From Coprinellus micaceus (Eukaryota > Basidiomycota > Agaricomycetes > Agaricales > Psathyrellaceae): a stretch of 64,000 nucleotides of DNA. Under the pieces are notes generated by a model, which saw only the letters and a program-made list of their open reading frames with translations, was not told the origin of the DNA and did no database searches. Location: the NCBI GenBank assembly GCA_951394405.1, contig OX596346.1, forward strand, positions 62,001 to 126,000, in the 5' to 3' direction. Positions 55,823 to 64,000 of the stretch are shown here, in pieces. Positions within the stretch are counted from its first letter, which is position 1; the number at the start of each line of letters is the position of its first letter. The translations under genes and the position numbers were made by a program.

Positions 55823-57096
55823 TTAGGGGGTTGTACACTGAATGCACTTCCTCAACCGCTCTTCCCTCCACAACACGCAGATCGCCAACACCGCACCGGG
55901 GCCCACGACCTCACAACCCAGCCCACATCCAATGATTATCATCTTGGATTCCATCATCCTCTTGCCGGTACACAGGGCATCGAGGCCCAGAGCGGCGAAG
56001 GTGGACACAAACGCGAAGAGAAAGTCCCAGAAAAGGAAGATGAGGACGTTGACCGAAAGGGGGTGGATGTTTGGAGGTGGTAGGGTAGTGTCGGCCGGTG
56101 GTTTCAACGATATTGAATTGAAGAGAATCGCAGCATCGGGGTGGGAGAACACTGATGAAAGGAACGACAGGTGGAAGTAAGCGGAGAGGGCGAATGATGT
56201 GAGAAGGACGATTCGTATAGCGCCGTATCCGTCGTGGAGGGTGGCTGGTTGGGAAGGATTCGAGGGCGGGGACGATGAGGCCGGCCTGATGAAGCGAGAG
56301 ATGGCGTTGACAACCCTTCGGTACCCCACTCGGGCGACGAAGATGTAGAGAGGGAAGGCCTGCCATAGGACAGTCTTCGACGGCTCTCGGTATGCAAAGA
56401 GGGCCCATGAAGGTAGGGCTGCGCCGAGGACAGTGGCCGCGGCGACACTCTCAACATCCACGCGAGATGTACCCACACAGCGAGTTTCGCTTCGCGCACC
56501 CGGCTCATCTCCTTCGTTCGTCTTCTCCGCCTTCGCATCTTTCTCCTGCTTGAGGCGGCTTGTAACTCCCTGGTTCCCGGTGGATGCCGAAGCTAAAGAG
56601 AAGACAAGCCCATACAGGGACATTGCCACTCCCAATGACGCGACCTGCGACAACGCCAGCCACGCTTCAGGGTAGCCGAGCATCCGCATCCAGATCGACG
56701 GTGCATGACTCTTCGTCACTCTGACCCCTTCAAGGAGCGGGAAGATAACGTATATCGAAGAGGTTCCGATGAAATGCATCAGGAAGTCGGAAGCGAGCGG
56801 GTAGTCGAGAGCGCTGTGGAAGAATGCCACCATGAAACATAGCTCGGTGTCGAGAGCTGGGAAGCCGGTGTATGGGATGTTCGAGGGGCTAGTCAATCCA
56901 GGGGAGCATTGGCCTCGCAATTCAGCTTCGAAGGTGAAGAGGTGGACGGGGATGAACTTCACGGAGAGCAAGGTGAGCGGTACAAAGAAAACCAGCGGTA
57001 ACAGAGAAACTGTGTGTTCAGGTGAGCGACGAACTGGTGTAAAAATCGTATATACGTACCTCCTAGGGTAGTCACTGGTGATTTTGCTCCTCCCAT
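55823..57096 (-). CDS. Multi-pass membrane protein, function unknown
   Basis: Two exons, 57096-57060 and 57009-55823, give 407 residues. The short first exon encodes MGGAKSPVTTLG and joins to VSLLPLVFFVPLTLLSVKF. I count about eight hydrophobic segments, with the landmarks GLTSPSNIPYTGFPALDTEL, CFMVAFFHSALDYPLASDFL, HFIGTSSIYVIFPLLEGVR and a C-terminal MIIIGCGLGCEVVGPGAVLA followed by ICVLWREERL. A polar loop of about 40 residues lies in the middle. Proteins of this general look occur in fungal secondary-metabolism neighbourhoods, but no such cluster is visible here, and I assign no function. Frame and intron are clear. Confidence 0.72.
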
Positions 57097-57917
57097 TATG
57101 TCGCCGACAGGGCAATACACGGGCCAGCCGGAACCCCTTGCTCGCTGGGTCCTTTCAACCGGTAGTTATGGTGCTCCACATCATACCCCGAGCTGGGACC
57201 GAGTAGCGGCCGCTCAGGTAGCCCTCATCACGCGTCTACGGATTATAATGGATACTCCTACGGCACGGGTTGGCTTTGTTAGCTGGACATGCTTACGCCA
57301 ACACAGTGAGATGGGCGCACCAAAGTCGACTTCCGACGCTGGGTGCGTCGTGTCTGAGCGCTCAGAACGGATCCGGGCGGTGAATACCTCATTTCATATC
57401 AGACGGAGTTCCATTTGGCCAGATGAGGAGTCTAGCCTGGGATTAGAGCTGGCCATGCCGCCATGGTGGGGGTTCGAGGACAAGGAGGTAACCCTAGCCT
57501 AGGGTCATTGAGGCGTCCGGCGCACCGGCCCCTCAAATGCCGGCGTTCCAGTGATCAGTCCTTGAGGTCTCGGTGCCTGCCGAGAACTTGGAAGTTGCTC
57601 GTCCCTCCCAACGACCACCTCGACGACCGAACTTGGAGGTCTGCTCGATATTCCTATCCTGACCAGAACTTTCGCAGGAATCGACGTCATTCCGTCTCAA
57701 CGTCGCCAGGCAGTGCGCAACCCAAGAACGAGACCGGCGAAGCCTAGAAATCCCGAGAGTTCCGCAGCGTCCAAGACGCCTATTGCTGTGTATTATGATG
57801 AATTACCAACGACCCGTTCTTGCCCGCCGTCCACTCGAACGATAGATCTTTGAACTGTTGTCAATGTCGGGGCTCAAGTTGCGATAACCGAACCGCATTC
57901 CTTCCCTCTGCTCCACG
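57097..57917. other. Intergenic, nothing recognised
   Basis: Frames of 94-134 codons on the plus strand (57098-57502, 57463-57747) lack motifs and I do not support them as genes. Confidence 0.35.
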
Positions 57918-59482
57918 ATGGCGCTCATACGCCCCGATTTTTGGATTCCTCCACTCCCCGACTTCATCCTGGGATTGGTGGACCACAGCTGGCAGAATCA
58001 GTTTACGACATTCACGCCAGTTAGCCCTCTCGACTATATCTTCCCTATGCTGATTGCTGCCGCTGCATCCGGTGAGATCGCCAACCCGACCATTGCTGTA
58101 CCTTGAATTGACTTTCTCTCCACACATAATAGGTCTGCAATGTTGGCTCCTTGTTCATATGTTGCGAAAGGCCAGATGGCGATGGCGTAAAGGCGAAAGT
58201 AGCAAGTCCACTTTCCAATCCCGTGGTGGACCTGCGAACTTCTTTTTCGTCGCCAACATCGCCTTGGCAATGTTGTTCGGCCTCGGTGGGATGCTGTTCT
58301 TTGCCAACACTGTACTCCGGATATGGGCCTTCCGGCTTGTACGCGGTGCATCGTCGATGATGGTGAAGGTACACCCAACGGTGTGCTCCACGTCCTGGTG
58401 CCTCGAAGTTCCAAAATCAATTGGGGAGCTGAACCAGGGACTGGAACTCGCATTCTCGGCCGTGATGCAATCTCTAATTCTTGTGGCCGACTTCCTCCTG
58501 GTGCGCTTACTATCCTCTCTATCCTGGTCAACTGATTAACTCGCCAGTAAAGGTCGTCCGTTGCTATATCGTCTTCTCGGACAAGGTTTGGGTATGGGCG
58601 CTTGGGGCGTTTCCCTTTGCCTTATCTGTAGGTAAGTGTAATCGTTTTGGGTTCAGCTCGCACCACTTACTGAAAGGGTTGTCTCCGCCGGCTCAACAGG
58701 CAGTACCATTGCAGGCGTCGTGGTGATTATCAGCGCCCGAAATTCCTTCGATGGAGGGGCGGTGTACTACAGTTACCACTTCCACCTCGGAGACGCGCTG
58801 AGCGCGTCAGCCCACGTCTCCCCATTCGTATCGACAGCTTCGTCCGTTCTCGTGAACCTGATCGTCACGGCGGCTATCGTAACCCGGATCATTAATTCTC
58901 GGAGGCGTATGTCAAAGTTGGTGGAGAAGGGAGTCGGACGAGCATCCCAAAGCACGCAGCGAGCATATTTCCTTTCCTCGAAATCATTCTCCATCCGAGC
59001 TCCTCGCTCCTCCCCGACGCAATACCATACCACAATATCTGCTCTCCTCATCGAATCTGCCTTCCCTTCGGCGGTATGCGGCGTATTTGCATGCGTCATC
59101 CAGCCAGACTTTATCAGGTCGGAGCGGATGGCCACGGTGATCAACGCGCGTTACACCCTTCGAATGCTGTGGGTTGCATTTACGGTAAGCTTAATTTTCG
59201 AAGCGCAATGGGGCGGTACTGATTCGCCTCCCCACGGAGAACCAGGTCGCAGCCCCGCAGCTGATTCTACTACGCGTTATGAAACAGAGAGATGCACACA
59301 CCTTGTCCCAAGCCCACCAACACGAGGCTTCGGTCGCGCTACCCGCCATTGAGTTCAGCGATACCGACTCCGCCAATGCAGCCCCTGGAGAAGGTGTGGG
59401 AGACCCAGAGGTTGGGGGTGAATATGTAGTCGTCTATCAGGCCAGTATCAGTAGTCGGCGGGGGTACAACGAAATGCGATAA
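57918..59482 (+). CDS. Putative seven-TM membrane protein of basidiomycete type
   Basis: Six exons can be joined: exon 1 57918-58071; exon 2 from about 58132 (GLQCWLLVHMLRK) to SSMM; a short exon GLELAFSAVMQSLILVADFL; one beginning VVRCYIVFSDKVWVWALGAF; a long one from STIAGVVVIISARNSF to MLWVAFT; and the last from VAAPQLILLRVMKQRD to the stop at 59482. Predicted TM segments include LDYIFPMLIAAAASG, FFFVANIALAMLFGLGGMLF, and SSVLVNLIVTAAIVTRII. The pattern R-CYIV-x-x-D(K)-VW and RII-x-SRR after TM5 is one I know from lineage-expanded, uncharacterised Agaricomycete membrane proteins. The cytosolic tail is acidic. Ligand and role unknown. Confidence 0.7.
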
Positions 59483-60198
59483 GCTCTGACTCATGTCCAC
59501 GAACCGTCAGTCGTGCATCTACGTCGCACTCTTCGCAGTCTTTCCTTTCGAAAGCGTTGGTCATAGTCGGGCCTCGGCGAATGGGGTACAGGGTCTTCGA
59601 AGGTCTGCCACATCCCACAGATCACGTAGCTTCGGTACTCCTGGTCGCGTTCGCTCTAAGGTGGGAAGCAATTCAGCATGCCTTGATTCGCATGTAACTC
59701 ATAATTATAGACCGCCGATCAAAACCACGCCAGGCCGGACCCAACGTCGGGATCGCAAGGGGGGGTCGGAGGCGGACGAGTACGAAGAACAGTCCCGCCA
59801 GGTTCACACCTGAATAACCGTTCTGGGCGAGTCAGGCGGGAACCGTGTTCGACGATCCAAGCTTGTGAAGTAAACACAAACGGTTATCAGTCATATATTG
59901 TCCGAGTTACGGGGAACATAGGTGGCGGAGTAGTCACTACATAAGGGGGGACGGTATGTATGTGTGAGCCCAGGAAGGAATAAGGCAATACTTTAGTACA
60001 GAGATAAATAGTAGGGGATACGCGATACTCGGGAAAGGACGGCATAACGACTGCGAAAATAATTCGGCGATTCATGTGTCTGTGGACTGCTCGTCAAGAC
60101 TTGTACGAGTTCTATGGTCATCACAGAACAATGAGCTTTGGCATCCCGCGTAGTGGCAAGTGAAGGAACATACCTCGACCTTCAGCCATGCGAGTCAC
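59483..60198. other. Intergenic, nothing recognised
   Basis: A plus-strand frame at 59493-59813 directly follows the previous stop but has no motif. A 9-bp inverted pair (ATAACCGTT / AACGGTTAT, near 59815 and 59880) is noted without interpretation. Confidence 0.35.
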
Positions 60199-60630
60199 TT
60201 ACAAGCCACAAGCGGCGCGGGGGACCTCCACGAGATCAACGCGGAAAGTGCCGTCAGGGGGGAGAGGGCCCGTGACCCCGGTCAAGCTGCGGTACTCGCT
60301 GGTACACAAGTTGACGGATCCAGGCTCGCTGTTGCTCACAACAGTGACGGTCCTGATCCTGGTCTGACCGTTGACGACAAGCGTGAGCTCATAGCAGTCT
60401 CCGCAGTTACCCGAGCCCGGGAAAGTTGTGTTGGGGAACCCGATAACACGGGGGAAGGTGGGGACATTGCCGAGTGTCTGACCAGGGAGGTTGGAAGATC
60501 CACGGCAACTGTAAGCGTTGGTAGAACTGACGCAAAGGACATCGTCAGCCTTGAGTCCAAACGTTTCTGCGTTGGCGCTGATAGCGAGAGCAGCGGCGAT
60601 GGTGACAATGACGGTGTTGAGCTTGAACAT
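60199..60630 (-). CDS. Cerato-platanin-like secreted protein
   Basis: Single exon, 143 residues. The start MFKLNTVIVTIAAALAISAN is a signal peptide. The family features follow: an SLPNFP-like segment (GNVPTFPRVIGFP), the core NCGDCYELTLVVNGQTRI (usually NCGTCWELT), a TVVSNSEPGSVNL strand, and the terminal AACGL. Cerato-platanins are small secreted double-psi beta-barrel proteins that bind chitin oligomers and can elicit plant defences or act in hyphal growth. Length is normal. Six Cys are present in the mature part rather than the usual four, and the Trp of the core is Tyr, so it is a divergent member. A TATAAAAG box lies 102 bp upstream on the minus strand. Confidence 0.82.
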   Translation of the reverse strand: MFKLNTVIVTIAAALAISANAETFGLKADDVLCVSSTNAYSCRGSSNLPGQTLGNVPTFPRVIGFPNTTFPGSGNCGDCYELTLVVNGQTRIRTVTVVSNSEPGSVNLCTSEYRSLTGVTGPLPPDGTFRVDLVEVPRAACGL

Positions 60631-60731
60631 GGTTTGGAATCAGTTGTGTTGGCTAGAAGCGCTTATGAGTTGTGCTCGGGCTTGAGAGTGAGCTTGAGTG
60701 GTTTAATGTCAACCTTAGCCATTCGTTAGAG

Positions 60732-60739
60732 CTTTTATA
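60732..60739 (-). promoter_or_regulatory. TATA box of the cerato-platanin-like gene
   Basis: TATAAAAG on the minus strand, 102 bp before the ATG at 60630. Such strong TATA boxes are common before highly expressed secreted-protein genes. Confidence 0.5.
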
Positions 60740-62900
60740 CGTTTTTTGAAGCAGCCCTTCGTTGTCACATTTCTTACTACGAGTCCGACACCGGATGCTT
60801 CTCCCGTATCCTGGGCCTCTCGAGAGGCCAATGCGACAAATGGAACAAGTTGAAAGTCCCGAATGCATTTCTCAATGGTCAGCGTGATCCTCGAATGAAG
60901 GCCCAAGGCAAGATGTACAAGGCTTGTATACACAAAAGTTTAGCGTATATGTCAGTGCCTAGGACAAGTCGCGCAAAATCGGTCTCATCTCTGAACACCG
61001 GTATCCCAGAAAGGAGCACATAAACTCTAATGCAACGGACATCGAACAAGTGCGTGTTCTGGATGTTGCCTTCTGGGGGATTTGACATAAACTATCGCTG
61101 ACCTTGAAGCCGATGCGCATGGTCGAGGTTCGGAGCTTAGCAATAAGCTTTAGTTAAGCGCCGAAGTGCATGTCTGTGGCCTTTAGAATCCGCAAAATGG
61201 CATAGTGGTTCTACATGCCAGTGGTCCAGACACAGTGAACCCTTCCAACTCACCCCAGTAAAGGGAGGTTATACGACAGTATTGCGTCCCCGAAGTCATG
61301 GAAAATCCAAGTCGGCGCATGGGCGCTTATTCAAGTAATGCAGTTTGACAATGGAAGCTCGATCCGGGGTCACCGAGCTGGACCCACACAGTGGAGGATG
61401 AGTGGCCCAAACCTCTGTGGTTGACTCAGCCAGCGCCCCCCGGTCCTATAATACCGTACTCTACGGCACCAAGGGACCCCGGAAATATAAAATCGCGTGT
61501 GGACTCAGTACCGAGAACGGGGAGGTGAAGAGGGCCAGAGCTACGCAGTTTCACATCAGTAGTAAATGGGTCTTTACTTGCTAAGGGCATTCGGTACCCT
61601 TGTGCACGGTGCCGTGAGGCATCGGCTCTCTACCTAGAGATAAGCTTCACTCAGGAAATGCTCGGCTATTGAGGTAAGAGGCTCACGTCCACCCCTTTCT
61701 TCCGTCGCAGGCTCAGGGCGAAGAATGGTCAACACAAAAGGGGTCCTAAAAGGGGAGACTGACGCATTGTACTGTGCATTTCATGGCCCGTACCCGTCGT
61801 CCTCACCAAGGCCTCGGTCATGGCTCTACAGCGCCCTAGGCTCATCGGCTCCCCACACGTGGTGTGGCATAAGGCTTCAGGTTGTCTACCAGGCACTTAT
61901 TCGCGATCCGCCTCCAGTGCCTAAGCAGTCAAGCACGTACTGCACGAGGTGTGACGGGCCTAAGTGTAGTGGTACGTCGAGGGCACCATTCATGCTGTAT
62001 TATATAAACTAAGCCTTCCAAATACACTCATTCCTCCACACACGGCCCAGGGTTTTTTGTACAGGGAAATTGGCTCATCAGCTACCTGCCAGCCAGTAGG
62101 ATCGAAGGTACTAGGAAGGACTCAGCTGGGATGAATTTGGAACGAGTGTGACCATGTCGTCTAACAGCAGGGAGCACTACATTTGGGATTGATACATCGC
62201 ACCTGAACTGTCGAGCAGCTCAACGTCAGTTAGGCGTAGTTTGCGCTGGGGGTGGCAGCGCGACCGCATTTGCGACACCGGGCATCACGGGATTCGGCAG
62301 GAGCCGAGGCCGTCATGTCTCCCGACACAATCCACCCACCCTCATAGCCCTTGCGCATTGACGTTGGCACCCTCGTACCTTTGGATCTAGCCTATATTTT
62401 TTCTATTTTTGAGCACCGGACTTTTGGACCTACGTACTTCAAGCAGAGGTACGGCGGTCCACGGACCCCGCACTGCCGGACCTTCCAGGTCGTGGACTTT
62501 TTGAATGTTAGGTGCCTATCAAGCAGGCATGTTGGGGGTGTTTATTCGTATTTGCCACGGCACCATATCCGCACAATCGCTTTGACCGTCATCGACCTTA
62601 ATTTAAGGTCCCATGAGCGATCAAGCCACGCGGGCTCAGAGGTGTCGGCGTAACGACAATGGCTTTGTCCAAGTGATATACTAATCCTGCAATCCACGCT
62701 GAGGCCATGAATGACCCGGGATCAATCTGGAATGACGGGATGACAGGAGCCACTGCGAAAATTGGGTTGACAGGGATTTGATCGCTCGCGCTCCTGCTCA
62801 AAGCAACTGGTCAGAGGGTACCTAATATAACGGTGCGAGGTGCGTGTACCGAGGTTCCCCGTATCTACTGGAGTTATCCACACTACTCTCCTTTTGACGT
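60740..62900. other. 2.1-kb intergenic, no supported gene
   Basis: Only short frames (60-100 codons) without motifs or splicing partners. No repeat with a second copy in the window was noticed. Confidence 0.4.
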
Positions 62901-64000
62901 ATGTCTCACCACCAAATGCTCACCGCCGTCCAGCCGCCCCATGACGCGATTCGCGCGACCGCGATAGCCAAGTGGTACTTGCGATCGCTCAACCTCGGAA
63001 CCAACCGTGAAGAACTCAGCATCGTCAACGGAACTTTCACTTTTCCCCCAGGCACTACAGAGGAAAGGTTCTACGGCGCACTTCTCCTCGTCCAGAGGTA
63101 CGGGCTCTATGCATCGAAAGTCAAGAAGGAACGTCCAATTATCCATCAATCTGAGAATGGTGGCAATAGTGCACCAGCCGTGCGTCCCGCAGCACTCGAC
63201 CTTGTCCCCCTTGCCGTAATATTCAACGTCGCTCTTGGGCTGTCTTTGGACTGGAACTTGATGCTCACCCCAGGATCCGAACCACCAGAGTCGATAAACT
63301 GGGAGAGGTTCGGATTCCCAAATCCTCTCCAAGAGCCCCATCGATGCGTGTGCCACAGCCGACTTTACGTAGATGATATCCCCCCTGACGTGATACCCGC
63401 CTACCCCCAGAACATCCTGCCATGTGCACCTGAAGTCTGCACACACGCAATGCAAGAGATCTACTCAGTGTTCAGAGATGTGATTGATACCAAGCATTGG
63501 GCGAGCATGGACAGAGAGGCGCTCGACAAATTCAGAACCAACTTGCTTCATCGGAACCGACTCGCGAGGATTTGCACAGTGTACTTGAGGGGACTTTCCT
63601 TCGGAAACAGGACCCGCATGATCGACCGTCCCTGGGAGTGCGTTCAAGTCCTTATAGCTGGTGGCGGGTATCCCGCTCAGGTCTATTTTGCTGCACTGTA
63701 CATGCTCAGGACGTACCAAGACTCCGAGGACTTCGACCGCAACACGCTCGCTGATGTGCCCTTGGATTGGGTGTTTTACGTGGCCGTCCTCATAGCGGCG
63801 GACATTTTGTGTGATAAACCATTCACGGCAAGTAGTGTTCTCTCCAACCTCGGGTTTCCTCACGCGATAGAGGGCCAGACAAAGAGATGGGTATGCCCCG
63901 CCCACAGTCTCCTGAAGGAGCAGAGAGACCAGGAGGAACGGAGTGCCATAAGTCAGAAGTGGCTCGATGTGATGACGATCCAAGAGAGGTGCAGCGTAAG
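62901..64000 (+). CDS. Unknown protein with possible cyclin-like fold, 5' part (runs off right edge)
   Basis: From ATG 62901 (MSHHQMLTAVQPPHDAIRA) the plus frame stays open for 365 codons to the window end, where TGCAGC is followed by GTAAG, a likely 5' splice site. The first 200 residues include KWYLRSLNLGTNREELSIVN, ERFYGALLLVQRYGLYASKV and HRCVCHSRLYVDDIPPDVIP. Around 250-330 a helical stretch ECVQVLIAGGGYPAQVYFAA, LYMLRTYQDSEDF, then DWVFYVAVLIAADILCDKPF and TASSVLSNLGF resembles the cyclin box of Pho80/PCL-type proteins in the order of helices, but that is a weak visual match. Composition and long frame support a real gene. The 3' exons are outside. Confidence 0.65.
   Translation, partial: MSHHQMLTAVQPPHDAIRATAIAKWYLRSLNLGTNREELSIVNGTFTFPPGTTEERFYGALLLVQRYGLYASKVKKERPIIHQSENGGNSAPAVRPAALDLVPLAVIFNVALGLSLDWNLMLTPGSEPPESINWERFGFPNPLQEPHRCVCHSRLYVDDIPPDVIPAYPQNILPCAPEVCTHAMQEIYSVFRDVIDTKHWASMDREALDKFRTNLLHRNRLARICTVYLRGLSFGNRTRMIDRPWECVQVLIAGGGYPAQVYFAALYMLRTYQDSEDFDRNTLADVPLDWVFYVAVLIAADILCDKPFTASSVLSNLGFPHAIEGQTKRWVCPAHSLLKEQRDQEERSAISQKWLDVMTIQERCSV

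Noticed and set aside
63465..63983. 172-codon and neighbouring 190-codon minus-strand frames
   Set aside because: The plus strand is open through the whole region with better composition and a terminal splice donor; these are shadows.

Overview
The window is nuclear DNA of a basidiomycete, most likely a mushroom-forming Agaricomycete. The genes carry many short GT-AG introns (about 50-100 bp), and the content is typical of that class: a STE3-type pheromone receptor, a laccase, a cerato-platanin-like protein, a TPR-CHAT protein, F-box and BTB proteins, and a DUF6533 membrane protein. Gene models below were spliced by hand from reading frame and splice sites.

Layout. 0-6 kb: 5' part of an F-box gene running off the left edge, a decayed STE3 fragment, an intact STE3 receptor, and a multi-pass membrane protein. 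6-10 kb: a divergent pair (here D and E) of a membrane-protein family I do not recognise; E is interrupted by a 1.2-kb element with palindromic ends. 11.9-15.3 kb: SEC61 alpha translocon subunit (13 exons). 16.4-21.9 kb: three more members of the same family (A, B, C) in a tandem array with a period of about 1.95 kb, each headed by the same 17-bp motif. 23.7-28.3 kb: farnesyl diphosphate synthase with a 2.1-kb intron. 29-33 kb: a 1223-residue protein with ten TPR-like repeats and a CHAT protease domain. 33.6 kb: a mariner-type MITE. 34.3-42.7 kb: an inverted, partly decayed second copy of the left block. It holds A' and B' (apparently intact), a fragment of the FPP synthase promoter and first exon fused to broken SEC61 exons, a gag-only retroelement with split direct repeats, and a 0.2-kb repeat with terminal hairpins. 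43-64 kb is more ordinary: laccase, BTB protein, F-box protein, DUF6533 protein, a secreted Lys/His-rich protein, three further membrane proteins, a cerato-platanin-like protein, and an unfinished gene at the right edge.

The most novel items are the seven-member membrane-protein family (four exons, phase-conserved introns, about 260-315 residues) and the rearranged inverted duplication around it. Because A/A' and B/B' are paralogous loci, each shows what the other looked like before insertion; this defines the ends of two of the mobile elements. A and A' are almost identical while B and B' have diverged, which suggests gene conversion or a second, later duplication. No tRNA, rRNA or CRISPR was found.
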